Assembly (NCBI RefSeq): GCF_910592395.1
Contig: NC_088322.1
Span: 1,426,001-1,490,000 of the forward strand
Reading direction: 5' to 3'
DNA from: Lineus longissimus
Taxonomy: Eukaryota > Nemertea > Pilidiophora > Heteronemertea > Lineidae
DNA: 64,000 nt
This document shows positions 35,801-50,800 of this stretch, piece by piece. The notes beneath the pieces are model-generated. The model saw only the letters and a program-made list of their open reading frames with translations. It was not told where the DNA came from and did not search any database. The translations under genes and the position numbers were made by a program. How positions within the stretch are numbered: the first letter of the stretch is position 1; each line of letters opens with the position of its first letter.

Positions 35801-38800
35801 GACTCTCTCAATCCTTAACACATGTCGTTTGGATAAACGACTTTCAAGAGCAACACTTTGAGAACCAAGATAAAGTTTTAATGCGTTGTATCATCTACAG
35901 AGGCATTTTTATCACTAATCAATTAGTTCGTTATTGGTTATTCAAACTCAATTCCAAAGACGGACTTACTTTCTGTACAACTCTTCAATCTGAGATCCCA
36001 TGATTTCGGTGGAGTACAACCTGAAGTGAAGGAAAACAAGAAAATGTGTATTTAGCCTCGAGGTTAAGAACGAACAGCTCTTGATGAGTGATCGAAATTA
36101 GAATGTCATGTAACATCTCCAAGCAAAGCTGAATGTAGATAGACAGTAGTGACTACGTGGCTTCGGTAATGTTAACAACTGCTTGCCTTGAACCAGACTT
36201 TTCCCTTCAGTGTTTTGTCTATTCTATCATCGTCTCTGGACAGCGTACAGGCTACACTACATCTGACAAAGTATTTAATGTATCAACAAATCATTTGATG
36301 TACGAGCACTTTTTCAGATTGAGCATCTTTGAATCCATAATTTGAAATTTAAGGATTCGGAATTAAGGCTTCGGTGAATTATATCTTTTTACATTGAATA
36401 TCCTCAAATATAATGAACTATACTTACGAGCAACACAGTCTCCTTTCTTCAACATGTCAGAAGGTTTACACCCTGAAGGTAAAATTTGAACGGAATAATT
36501 TTTATACTCTGGCTTTTCCAAATATATCTCCAAAAGGATATATGAACTTCATTAATATAATTATCAGGTCGGAGTATACATTCTAACATTAAAACCTAAC
36601 CATCATCACATTCACAATCACGAAAATCTTAATGACTGCCACCAACGGTCCTTGGATGTCGAGGCCAAGGACCACGGCACTAGTATCTCCCAGGCTTCAT
36701 CATCAGTAATCGTAATCGTGCGTTTGTTATTATACAGTTATTGAGATAAGACATACATACTGTCTACACATCGTTTGGTCGGGATGTTCCATAACTGAGA
36801 CTCGGTGCACCCTAGAGAAAAAAGTAAAGCATTAAACGACAGTTAATGGTTACGAAACTTCATTCAGCTTGGAATGGATTCTATTTTGAAACCACCTAGT
36901 GTTTGCGTATTAATGTACAAACTCATGGCTTAAGGAATTCACACCGCACTTGCGCGTCACTCTATCATGAATGAAATCGCGATGGTTAAGTAGCTTTGGC
37001 AAAGCCTTTGGTGAGGTCGCATCCAAAAAGCGAGTGCAGATAATGAAAACGAGTTGCAACGCATTTAACATACAACACTGTTTTACCACAGTCGAGCTGC
37101 CTCAAGAGGATAAACTACAGAAAGACAGATATATTTAAAAGGATAAGTGCTATGTTGTAGGCTAATCCTGTGATGTCTCATACTCACTCGGTGTGCAGAT
37201 CTTCTTGGTGTTATCCCAGATCTCCTCTGGAGCGCAGCGGTTGACACATTTATCCCCCGTCCATCTCTTTGCAACATTTGTGCATTCTTGAAGAAAAAGG
37301 AAGTTAATTACTGGCAGTGAAAACTTCTTCTTCTCCCTGCTTAATGTTTAATCCTTCAACAGAAAAACACTTGAAACTTGTAAACTTTAGTGCACCCTTT
37401 CGGTCGTGTGGATGGAGATCCGTTTGCAATATCGTTTATGAAGGAAAATGATAACCGGTGAAGAAGACACGCAAAGGGGTGGCAAATTTGGCAAAAATAT
37501 TGGCTTTTGTTCGGATAAACCAAAGGAAGTTCCGATGCTTGCTATAGATAACTGCAGCATATAAAAAGATGCCATGGTACGCTCTTCGTAGAATAAGCGA
37601 TTTGTAAAGAAAACTGATCGTATCATTTGGTTGGGATGAAGAGGGGCAAGGAAAACATATTACAGTTACTCTAAACATGTTGACATAACCATGAAAAGCA
37701 CATGACAGGAGCTTTCTAATCGTTTCATCCATGGACAACCCTCGTGGCGTCTGCTAGCGAGTTTATACCAGTCACGAGGTGATATATCAAGTTCGTTTCC
37801 ACAGGTGAGGTGTCATTTATAACGGCACCCAAACTTGCTGCACTTACGTTTCGTGCATTTGAATCCATCTCCTTGGTATCTTTTCTTGCAGCCACAAGTA
37901 TATACCCCTTTGTCTCCAGGTCTGCATACAGCATCCTTGCCACAAGGTTTAAGCTCACTGGACCCTAGCTTGGCGACTGATCCTACTTTGATACACTTGT
38001 AAAGTGTCGTGCAGTCGGAGCTTATGCGCTCATCACCAATCTGATAGGTAAAAAGAATTGTTGACAATATCAGCATATGCAGAACAATGAAAAGCCCCAC
38101 TACATGCTCTGGTCTCTTCAATCCTGATGAGATTACGTCATACCGGAAAAGAGAAGAAGCAAAGACCGTATAGTTTTTTCCTCATAAGAGTAGCAATATA
38201 AGCAGAACTACTGACGAAATGGTTGATGAAGGTAACATTGTCTTAGACGGCGAGGGGGCGATTTCTTCGTTCATGCAGTTTAGGGTGAAGAGTTAGACAC
38301 GATCTGACTCAGTAAGGTTCTACTCATTACCCACCGTGTAATAGTTTTTGTCTGCATCCCAACAGCCACATGACTGCTCGGGGACACACGAATCACCATC
38401 TCGGATGAAGCCTTTATTACACTTGCAGCCTTCCATCAACTCATCCTCACAGAAGATTGGTTCGGGCTTGATACACGTCGGTTGGCATGGACGCATCTTG
38501 GACTCATATACGCTGTTAGCAGGGCACTTCATTGCTGGAAAATGACATTGATATTAATCGTATATTAACAGTAAAAAGAGAACAAGGTAGAGACCATTCG
38601 ATAATGAAGTGAAAACTGTGATGATAGTTTTAACGTCTACATGCTTGTTTTAAGATTGCCAGGAAAGGTCTCATCATTTACAATGCGCTTACATCAGAGC
38701 CACTGCCCCAACACCAGAATCACACAACACGAGTCAATGGATGCTGGCGCTGACCAAACACAAGATCCACAAGAGCCAATTTACTCGGGTTGAAACCAGA

Positions 38801-41800
38801 CGCTCTTGGCATTTACCAGATCCTAGAGCCAATGGACCCACTCCAGATGCACTGGAACAACGCCAGCACCACTGGCTCCACACCGAAGCCAAATGGTTCT
38901 TGATTTTCGAACTTCTGTGACCAGTTGCCTTAGGCATAGCGTGACCTCAGGAATATTCCCCAATCATATTGAGGATTACAAGGCTTGAACTTCATTGGTT
39001 CCATTTTGATATTCGACAAGCAATCGGAAGGCCATTATTGTAGATTTGCAGCCAAAGCATCTTTTTGAAAAGCAGAATGAGTCAAACTTACGACAGAATG
39101 TGGTTGTTCTCCAAACCTTCGAAGGTTGGTAACCATTCAGCTGACATTCGCTGGCGAATTCTCCCACATCAGCGCATATAACTTCTTTAATGGACTCGGG
39201 TTTGTCCACAAAAGCGCAAGCATCTATCTGGCAAGCAGCATAGGCTGACTTCCAATCTACCTTTCCGCTCTTGATGCACTCTGCGAATGGTCCATTGGTT
39301 GACTTGATGTAACCGCAGTACGTGTCTGATGCAATGAGGGCATTGTTCTTATCCGAACATTTGATGACTGGATCCTCGCTCTTCTTACAGCTAAAGTATC
39401 AACACTATTAAATTCGACTTCTATTTGGAATGAATACAAAAATCTGCTGTATGGTAAGACTTCCAAAGTCATCCTACCTCTCTGGACGAACTATTCTAAA
39501 GGATATCACGAATAAGCTGTCGCCCACCTGTCTTATTTGAATGTGACGGTACTCATGACCGCGAGTAAAGGCTGTCTGTTCGTATTCAACAAAGGGCGAA
39601 TACTCTTCTTAACCTTTCGATGTATTTCTGACATCGGTTGAATATTGCAGGATCCGGATTCAGATAGGACATAGTGTTTTTTGTTATAGATGTTATCAAG
39701 TATGTATAAAGACCTACTTGATGTTATCAAGCATAGAACTTATTATTTTCAAGGTATACAACCGATTTCTTTTGTTTTATTTGATCATATTTCAAACGGC
39801 TTGTTTGAAACATACACTTACTTAACTAATGGCACATCCGAGTCATCGGGAACCTGATAATTATTGAAGCTAGTCAAGGCATCTGCCATTCCATCGCAGT
39901 CACCACACATTCCAGTAAGCTTTCCAGCACCTCCATACTGCCAGTGGCCAAGAGATGTCACAATACCTCCATATTGACCACCGAATGACAAAGCGAAGGA
40001 ACAGGTTGGCACTGATATCTTAAAGTCGTTGGCTCCAGATTTTGTGGCACTGAGAGTATGTCCGCCTTTGAGTTTGAAGTTAAAGGGCATTCTTTGTGTG
40101 AGGCCACTGACCTGCAGAACAAAGTTGTGGTGACTTGTTAGAGAGTAATGCAATGTCCCGTATAACTGGATAACATAAGTTTTTAGATTAGTCGATGGGT
40201 GTATCGAAATCGCGAGATAAGTAATCATCATTTTCTACTTCCCTCGATCATGACAATCACCATTTCCAACGCTGCTGTTTACTTCTTAATTCAATGAGAG
40301 TACGGCCGAATATGATACAAAGGCTACATGCAACTGCACGTTCATCTTGACCACTAGGGTTTTTGCAACTTATCAAGATATGCCGCGAGGTTCAGTATGC
40401 AGTATGTGTCAAGATTATTTCCCCGTTGCGCCTGGCGGCACAAGTCACCATACACTTGATTGACCGATAACACAGGGCATGTACCTGGTGAACGTCTGGT
40501 CATCGCTAAAAATAGCACGGGATAGTCTGACCATCGAAAGTAGGCTATAAGTTAGGTTAAACTCCACACATCGCAGAGCGGAGTCGATTTCAATGACGGG
40601 CAAATCAAAACAAGGATAACTCCAGACTACAGCCTCGGTCTCATAAATGTTCGCCTTTTCAGGTTCCATATTTGCAATACATCCTCTGGCGCATGTTACT
40701 CTCACAGAGGTTGGCATCTCTCGATTTCGCATTCCGCATCTCGCGGTTTATAATAAGTCGGCAAAAATACCATTACACTTCAGTATGTTGACTGAACATT
40801 GCTTGCATTTTGATTTCGCCTATCACATGCAAGTAACGCGAAAAAACCCCAATGAGAAACAAGTGAGATGTAAACGCTCTTGGATCCAAACATCTTATTA
40901 GAGTGTGCAGATCGAGATTCTGTCTTGATGAAAGAACAATGAACCACCACAACAATATGACAGTTCTAGCAATTTATCAAACAGCTCAAATTCATCAAAA
41001 AAAGGGTGGAGCATATACTAGTATATGAGAACGTACCCTAGTCCATCCGTCCTTGTGAAGTCTGACAACGAAACCTCCCATCTTCAGGTCCATCATCCTA
41101 CCGAAAGACACAATTGTGTTGCCTCGATATTCGTTCTTCACCTCAATGGAGAAGGAACACGCGACGTCAGAGTTGGTCGTCTTGGAGAAGACATATTTGC
41201 AGGTGCAGATTTCTAGTGGATAAAACAGACGGAGAGCTACACTTAGTATACATCAAACATCAATAATCTACATGCATCAATTTGTGCTGAGGAGACACTC
41301 AACTTCGCTACATAGTTTGGAATCAAATGAGTCTAAACACGCCTGATATACAATTTGACTTACCGTTATGATGCACCGATAATTGAATACATGTTGTTCA
41401 GAATTCATTAAGTAATATTTAAATTTCCTTTCCTCCAAATTTCTTGGCCTAGATTCTGTGTCAACCTTGGCCTCTATTGATCTCCTGATTATTAAGTCCG
41501 TGGCCACGGTATGAAGTTCTTGATCAATGGGGACTAGGGTTGACACGGTTGTTACATCATTTTCTGGGCCGACTATAAATTCGGCAACGCCTCCCCGCCA
41601 TGTTAGTTGGCATTTTTGGTCTTTCACTCCGGGTGTTCCCACGTTGCACTGGTGCGGGCAAATTCGGTAGGTAATTTTCTTATCTTTAAATTTGTCATTT
41701 ATTGCCCAATTTGTCATTTATTGCCGTTTTAACCGTAGGTATTTTTATACTCCCTGATGCAAAGCTTATGTATGTTTCTTTGTATATTTTAGTTTACTTG

Positions 41801-44800
41801 TTGCGTTGTCCTTGTTGACCCCGTCGTCGCGGAATAAACGTTAATGTATCGTAAACTTCCGACTCTCTCAATCCTCAACACATGTCGTTTGGATAAACGA
41901 CTTTCAAGAGCAACACTTTGAGAACCAAGATAAAGTTTTAATGCGTTGTATCATCTACAGAGGCATTTTTATCACTAATCAATTAGTTCGTTATTGGTTA
42001 TTCAAACTCAATTCCAAAGACGGACTTACTTTCTGTACAACTCTTCAATCTGAGATCCCATGATTTCGGTGGAGTACAAACTGAAGTGAAGGAAAACAAG
42101 AAAATGTGTATTTAGCCTCGAGGTTAAGAACGAACAGCTCTTGATGAGTGATCGAAATTAGAATGTCATGTAACATCTCCAAGCAAAGCTGAATGTAGAT
42201 AGACAGTAGTGACTACGTGGCTTCGGTAATGTTAACAACTGCTTGCCTTGAACCAGACTTTTCCCTTCAGTGTTTTGTCTATTCTATCATCGTCTCTGGA
42301 CAGCGTACAGGCTACACTACATCTGACAAAGTATTTAATGTATCAACAAATCATTTGATGTACGAGCACTTTTTCAGATTGAGCATCTTTGAATCCATAA
42401 TTTGAAATTTAAGGATTCGGAATTAAGGCTTCGGTGAATTATATCTGTTTACATTGAATATCCTCAAATATAATGAACTATACTTACGAGCAACACAGTC
42501 TCCTTTCTTCAACATGTCAGAAGGTTTACACCCTGAAGGTAAAATTTGAACGGAATAATTTTTATACTCTGGCTTTTCCAAATATATCTCCAAAAGGATA
42601 TATGAACTTCATTAATATAATTATCAGGTCGGAGTATACATTCTAACATTAAAACCTAACCATCATCACATTCACAATCACGAAAATCTTAATGACTGCC
42701 ACCAACGGTCCTTGGATGTCGAGGCCAAGGACCACGGCACTAGTATCTCCCAGGCTTCATCATCAGTAATCGTAATCGTGCGTTTGTTATTATACAGTTA
42801 TTGAGATAAGACATACATACTGTCTACACATCGTTTGGTCGGGATGTTCCATAACTGAGACTCGGTGCACCCTAGAGAAAAAAGTAAAGCATTAAACGAC
42901 AGTTAATGGTTACGAAACTTCATTCAGCTTGGAATGGATTCTATTTTGAAACCACCTAGTGTTTGCGTATTAATGTACAAACTCATGGCTTAAGGAATTC
43001 ACACCGCACTTGCGCGTCACTCTATCATGAATGAAATCGCGATGGTTAAGTAGCTTTGGCAAAGCCTTTGGTGAGGTCGCATCCAAAAAGCGAGTGCAGA
43101 TAATGAAAACGAGTTGCAACGCATTTAACATACAACACTGTTTTACCACAGTCGAGCTGCCTCAAGAGGATAAACTACAGAAAGACAGATATATTTAAAA
43201 GGATAAGTGCTATGTTGTAGGCTAATCCTGTGATGTCTCATACTCACTCGGTGTGCAGATCTTCTTGGTGTTATCCCAGATCTCCTCTGGAGCGCAGCGG
43301 TTGACACATTTATCCCCCGTCCATCTCTTTGCAACATTTGTGCATTCTTGAAGAAAAAGGAAGTTAATTACTGGCAGTGAAAACTTCTTCTTCTCCCTGC
43401 TTAATGTTTAATCCTTCAACAGAAAAACACTTGAAACTTGTAAACTTTAGTGCACCCTTTCGGTCGTGTGGATGGAGATCCGTTTGCAATATCGTTTATG
43501 AAGGAAAATGATAACCGGTGAAGAAGACACGCAAAGGGGTGGCAAATTTGGCAAAAATATTGGCTTTTGTTCGGATAAACCAAAGGAAGTTCCGATGCTT
43601 GCTATAGATAACTGCAGCATATAAAAAGATGCCATGGTACGCTCTTCGTAGAATAAGCGATTTGTAAAGAAAACTGATCGTATCATTTGGTTGGGATGAA
43701 GAGGGGCAAGGAAAACATATTACAGTTACTCTAAACATGTTGACATAACCATGAAAAGCACATGACAGGAGCTTTCTAATCGTTTCATCCATGGACAACC
43801 CTCGTGGCGTCTGCTAGCGAGTTTATACCAGTCACGAGGTGATATATCAAGTTCGTTTCCACAGGTGAGGTGTCATTTATAACGGCACCCAAACTTGCTG
43901 CACTTACGTTTCGTGCATTTGAATCCATCTCCTTGGTATCTTTTCTTGCAGCCACAAGTATATACCCCTTTGTCTCCAGGTCTGCATTCAGCATCCTTGC
44001 CACAAGGTTTAAGCTCACTGGACCCTAGCTGGGCGACTGATCCTACTTTGATGCACTTGTAAAGTGTCGTGCAGTCGGAGCTTATGCGCTCATCACCAAT
44101 CTGATAGGTATCAGCAGATGAAGTACAATGAAAAGCCCCAATACATGCTCTGGTCTCTTCAATCCTGGTGAGATTACGTCATACCGGAAAAGAGAAGAAG
44201 CAAAGACCGTATAGTTTTTTCCTCATAAGAGTAGCAATATAAGCAGAACTACTTATCAAATGGTTGATGAAGGTAACATTGTCTTAGACGGCGAGGGGGC
44301 GATTTCTTCGTTTATGCACCTGAGGCTTAGCAGTTAGACACGATCTGACTCAGTAAGGTTCTACTCATTACCCACCGTGTAATAGTTTTTGTCTGCATCC
44401 CAACAGCCACATGACTGCTCGGGGACACACGAATCACCATCTCGGATGAAGCCTTTATTACACTTGCAGCCTTCCATCAACTCATCCTCACAGAAGATTG
44501 GTTCGGGCTTGATACACGTCGGTTGGCATGGACGCATCTTGGACTCATATACGCTGTTAGCAGGGCACTTCATTGCTGGAAAATGACATTGATATTAATC
44601 GTATATTAACAGTAAAAAGAGAACAAGGTAGAGACCATTCGATAATGAAGTGAAAACTGTGATGATGGTTTTAACGTCTACATGCTTATTTTAAGGATGT
44701 CAGGAAAGGTCTCATCATTTACAATGGGCTCACATCAGAGCCACTGCCCCAACACCAGAATCACACAACACGAGTCAATGGATGCTGGCGCTGACCAAAC

Positions 44801-47800
44801 ACAAGATCCCCAAGAGCCAATTTACTCGGGTTGAAACCAGACGCTCTTGGCATTTACCAGATCCTAGAGCCAATGGACCCACTCCAGATGCACTGGAACA
44901 ACGCCAGCACCACTGGCTCCACACCGAAGCCAAATGGTTCTTGATTTTCGAACTTCTGTGACCAGTTGCCTTAGGCATAGCGTGACCTCAGGAATATTCC
45001 CCAATCAAATTGAGGATTACAAGGCTTGAACTTCATTGGTTCCATTTTGATATTCGACAAATAATCGGTAGGCCATTATTGTAGATTTGAAGCCAAAGCA
45101 TCTTTTTGAAAAGCAGAATGAGTCAAACTTACGACAGAATGTGGTTGTTCTCCAAACCTTCGAAGGTTGGTAACCATTCAGCTGACATTCGCTGGCGAAT
45201 TCTCCCACATCAGCGCATATCACTTCTTTAATGGACTCGGGTTTGTCCACAAAAGCGCAAGCATCTATCTGGCAAGCAGCATAGGCTGACTTCCAATCTA
45301 CCTTTCCGCTCTTGATGCACTCTGCGAATGGTCCAGTGGTTGACTTGATGTAACCGCAGTACGTGTCTGATGCAATGAGGGCATTGTTCTTATCCGAACA
45401 TTTGATGACTGGATCCTCGCTCTTCTTACAGCTAAAGTATCAACACTATTAAATTCGACTTCTTTTTGGAATGAATACAAAAATCTGCTGTATGGAAGAC
45501 TTCCAAAGTCCCCTTAGCTCTCTGGACGAAGTGTCTTATTTGAATGTGACGGTACTCATGACCGCAAGTAAAGGCTATCTGTTCGTATTCAACAAAGGGC
45601 GAATACTATTCTAAACCTTTCGATGTATTTCTGACATCGGTTGAATATTGCAGGATCCGGATTCAGATAAGACATAGTGTGGTTTGTTATATATGTTATC
45701 AAGTATGTATAAAGACCTACTTGATGTTATCAAGCATAGAACTTATTATTTTCAAGGTATACAACCGATTTCTTTTGTTTTAATTGTTCACATTTCAAAC
45801 GGCTTACACTTACTTTACTAATGGCACGAGTCATCGGGAACCTGATAATTATTGAAGCTAGTCAAGGCATCTGCCATTCCATCGCAGTCACCACACATTC
45901 CAGTAAGCTTTCCAGCACCTCCATACTGCCAGTGGCCAAGAGATGTCACAATACCTCCATATTGACCACCGAATGACAAAGCGAAGGAACAGGTTGGCAC
46001 TGATATCTTAAAGTCGTTGGCTCCAGATTTTGTGGCACTGAGAGTATGTCCGCCTTTGAGTTTGAGGTTAAAGGGCATTCTTTGTGTGAGGCCACTGACC
46101 TGCAGAACAAAGTTGTGGTGACTTGTTAGAGAGTAATGCAATGTCCCATATAACTGGATAACATAAGTTTTTAGATTAGTCGATGGGTGTATCGAAATCG
46201 CGAGATAAGTAATCATTATTTTCTACTTCCCTCGATCATGACAATCACCATTTCCAACGCTGCTGTTTACTTCTCAATTTAATGAGAGTACGGCCGAATA
46301 TGATACAAAGCGTACATGCAACTGCACGTTCATCTTGACCACTAGGATTTTTGCAACTTATCAAGATATGCTGTGAGTATAATACCGCGAGGTTCAGTAT
46401 GCAGTATGAATCAAGATTATTTTCCCGTTAGGCCTGGCGGCACAAGTCACCATACACTTGATTGACCGATAACACAGGGCATGTACCTGGTGAACGTCTG
46501 GTCATCGCTAAAAATAGCACGGGATGGTCTGACCATCGAAAGTAGGCTATAAGTTAGGTTAAATTCCACACATCGCAGAGCGGAGTCTATTTTAATGCCG
46601 GGCAAATCAAAACAAGGATAACTCCAGACTACAGCCTCGGTCTCATAAATGTTCGCCTTTTCAGGTTCCATAATTGCAATACATCCTCTGGCGCATGTTA
46701 CTCTCACAGAGGTTGGCATCTCTCGATTTCGCATTCCGCATCTCGCGGTTTATAATAAGTCGGAAAAAATACCATTACACTTCAGTATATTGACTGAACA
46801 TTGCTTGCATTTTGATTTCGCCTATCACATGCAAGTAACGCGAAAAAACCCCAATGAGAAACAAGTGAGATGTAAACGCTCTTGGATCCAAACATCTTAT
46901 TAGAGTGTGCAGATCGAGATTCTGTCTTGATGAAAGAAAAATGAACCACCACAACAATATGACAGTTCTAGCAATTGATCAAACAGCTCAAATTCATCAA
47001 AAAAAGGTTGGAGCATATACTAGTATATGAGAATGTACCCTAGTCCATCCGTCCTTGTGAAGTCTGACAACGAAACCTCCCATCTTCAGGTCCATCATCC
47101 TACCGAAAGACACAATTGTGTTGCCTCGATATTCGTTCTTCACCTCAATGGAGAAGGAACACGCGACGTCAGAGTTGGTCGTCTTGGAGAAGACGTATTT
47201 GCAGAGACCCATGAAGTCGATCATTCTGTTAAAATCGTCGTAACGATGGTAATGGGGATCTCCCCAAGCCTTGCAGGTGCAGATTTCTAGTGGATAAAAC
47301 AGACGGAGAGCTACACTTAGTATACATCAAACATCAATAATCCACATGCATCAATTTGTGCTGAGGAGACACTCAACTTCGCCACATAGTTTGGAATCAA
47401 ATGAGTCTAAACACGCGAGATATACAATTTGACTTACCGTTATGATGCACCGATAATTGAATACATGTCGTTTGGATAAACAACTTTCAAGAGCAACACT
47501 TTGAGAACAAGATAAAGTTTTAACGCGTTGTATCATTTCTACAGAGGAACTTTTATCACTAATCAATTAGTTCGTTATTGGTTATTCAAACTCAATTCCA
47601 AAGACGGACTTACTTTCTGTACAACTCTTCAATCTGAGATCCCATGATTTCGGTGGAGTACAACCTGAAGTGAAGGAAAACAAGAAAATGTGTATTTAGC
47701 CTCGAGGTTAAGAACGAACACCTCTTGATGAGTGATCGAAATTAAAATGTCATGTAACATCTCCAAGCAAAGCTGAATGTAGATAGACAGTAGTGACTAC

Positions 47801-50800
47801 GTGGCTTCGGTAATGTTAACAACTGCTTGCCTTGAACCAGACTTTTCCCTTCAGTGTTTTGTCTATTCTATCATCGTCTCTGGACAGCGTACAGGCTACA
47901 CTACATCTGACAAAGTATTTAATGTATCAACAATTCATTTGATCTACGAGCACTTTTTCAGATTGAACATCTTGGATTCCATAGTTTGAAATTTCAGGAT
48001 TCGGAATTAAGGCTTCGGTGTATTATATCTTTTTACATTGAATATCCTCCAATATAATGAACTATACTTACGAGCAACACAGTCTCCTTTCTTCAACATG
48101 TCAGAAGGTTTACACCCTGAAGGTAAAATTTGAACGGAATAACTTTTATACTCTGGCTTTTCCAAATATATCTCCAAAAGGATATATGAACTTCATTAAT
48201 ATAATTATCAGGTCGGAGTATACATTCTAACATTAAAACCTAACCATCATCACATTCACAATCACGAAAATCTTAATGACTGCCACCAACGGTCCTTGGA
48301 TGTCGAGGCCAAGGACCACGGCACTTGTATCTCGCAGGCTTCATCATCAGTAATCGTAATCGTGCGTTTGTTATTATACAGTTATAGAGATAAGACATAC
48401 ATACTGTCCACACATCGTTTGGTCGGGATGTTCCATAACTGAGACTCGGTGCACCCTAGAGAAAAAGGTAAACCATTGAACGACAGTTAATGGTTACGAA
48501 ACTTCATTCAGCTTTGAATGGATTCTATTTTGAATCCACCTAGTGTTTGCATATTAATGTACAAACTCATGGCTTAAGGAATTCACACCCACTTGCGCGT
48601 CACTCTATCATGAATGAGATCGCGATGGTTAAGTAGCTTTGGCAAAGCCTTTGGTGAGGTCGCATCCAAAAAGCGAGTGCAGATAATGAAAACGAGTTGC
48701 AACGCATTTAGCATACAACACTGTTTTTCCACAGTCGAGCTGCCACAAGAGGATAAACTACAGAAAGACAGATATATTTAAAAGGATAAGTGCTATGTTG
48801 TAGGCTAATCCTGTGATGTCTCATACTCACTCGGTGTGCAGATCTTCTTGGTGTTATCCCAGATCTCCTCTGGAGCACAGCGGTTGACACATTTATCCCC
48901 TATCCATCTCTTTGCAACATCATCTGTGCATTCTTGAAAAAAAGGAAGTTAATTACCGGCAGTGAAAACCTCTTCTTCTCCCTAGTTAATGTTTAATCCT
49001 TCAACAGAAAAACACTTGAAACTTATAAACTTTAGTGCACCCTTTCGGTCATGTGGATGGAGATCCGTTTGCAATATCGTTTATGAAGGAAAATGATAAC
49101 CGGTTTACGAAGACACGCAAAGGGATGGCAAATTTGGCAAAAATATTGGCCTTTGTACGGATGAACCAAAGGACGTTCCGATGCTTGTATAGATAACTGC
49201 AGCATATGAAAGATGCCATGGTACGCACTTGGTGGAAACAGAGTTTGTGAAGAGAACCGATGGTTCCATTCGGTCTGGATGTATACAGTGCAAGGTGCAA
49301 GGAAATCATATTACGGATACTATAAATATGTTGACATAACCATTGAAAGCACATGACGGGGGCTTTCTGATGGTCCCATCAATATTACCCTTCCACGGGT
49401 AACGGACGTTGATCAGCTCGGAAACCAATGTTCTCGGGTAAAATCAGTTCGTAATTCGTAATTTGCAATTCGTGAGATTTGTGGAAACTCGCTATGTCAA
49501 TTGAAGCGCAAAAATGAATCAGACATGTCTCGAGGGGTCTGTTTTCATGTTCGTCGTCGACAGTTTTTTTCAAAGCTCTTTAGGTAAAATCAATTCAAAT
49601 GTTTGAAGAGTAAACTGATTTTGGATTTTAATGGAATATGCCATATGGACGTTAATTTAGACCCAGTTTTGAAGGAGTATGTCAAAGAAACATGTTCACC
49701 TACATCTGTCACTTTTATCAAATTGTGTCAATCAAAGGCTGCTTTCATCTCTATTATAAGAGTGTCGATTAATACAAGTTGTAAATACTTTGTAAATACT
49801 GGTCAGTGACCAATTTCGCCATAAGACGTGTATATGAATATGACGAATGTGTCCCTGGTACACCAACAAACCTTTTGAAATTAACTCATGAACAGTACAT
49901 CTGTCGACCACGTCAGAAGAAACAAGATCCTTACCACATGAAGCCACCCATGAAACCAAAGAACAAAAGACCTATATAAGCTCCTTTAACTCAACGCCTT
50001 TCGGGCAAGTTTCTCTTTACATAAAACGTGTTGTCAGCAAAACCCTTTGGCGTTTTCAGCACTTCTAAATTTGCCAGATGTTGCTTATTGTGTTTCAGGC
50101 AGACTTACGTAGGGTTGGCACTGAAAAGACAATTATCATATTATAATTAATTTTTGTGAGCACATCGAAAGATTTGATAAACTTATGTATCATCGGCACG
50201 ATTGGAAACAGAAAAAAAACCTTCTATTGAAGTTATCATTTTTCTCAAAATATGAAGTTTTTTTCATCTTTAAAACGAATCAGGAAAGATATGAAAGACT
50301 AAAGACGAAACGCTTGCATCAGTCCTTCTCTTTACATAGATGCATACTATTATACGGCTCCAGGAAAATTCGTCCCCGGAAAATTCGTCCCCGGAAAACT
50401 CGTCCCTGGAAAATTCGTCCCCTAGGAAAATTCGTCCCTAGAAAATTCGTCCCCGAGGAAAATTCGTCGCCGGATAATTCGTCCCCGAGGATAATTCGTC
50501 CCTGGAAAATTCGTCCCTGAGGAAAATTTCGTCCCCAGAATATTTGTCCCCGGAAAATATGTCCCCTAGGATAATTCGTCCCTGGGAAATTCGTGCCCGA
50601 GGATAATTCGTCCCTGGAAAATTAGAGAAAAGTTGAAAGTTTCTGACATTACTTTCTAGTAATAACTACTACTTACTACTTTCGACTTTTCTCATTCAGT
50701 GTTATATCTCTATTTACTACCCTACTATCTAGTTACCTACTCCACTCTTTTCATAGTAGGTAGAGGTAGGCAGGCGAAATAGTTTATTTCTTTACAAATA

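Noticed and set aside
41277-41717. 146-codon minus-strand open frame (also at 35217-35657)
   Set aside because: It spans the solo LTR and its flank; the LTR is a plus-oriented insertion with a TSD, so the frame is fortuitous.
46447-46734. 95-codon minus-strand frame present in all three cassettes
   Set aside because: It lies between the two VWD exons, which splice to each other in phase 0 to give a continuous VWD domain. The frame has no fitting phase or domain.
47440-47500. Possible extra exon ending at a GTAAGT donor (…FNYRCIIT) in each cassette
   Set aside because: No acceptor gives a frame compatible with the neighbouring phase-1 exons, and direct splicing of the Cys-rich exon to the first VWD exon works in phase.
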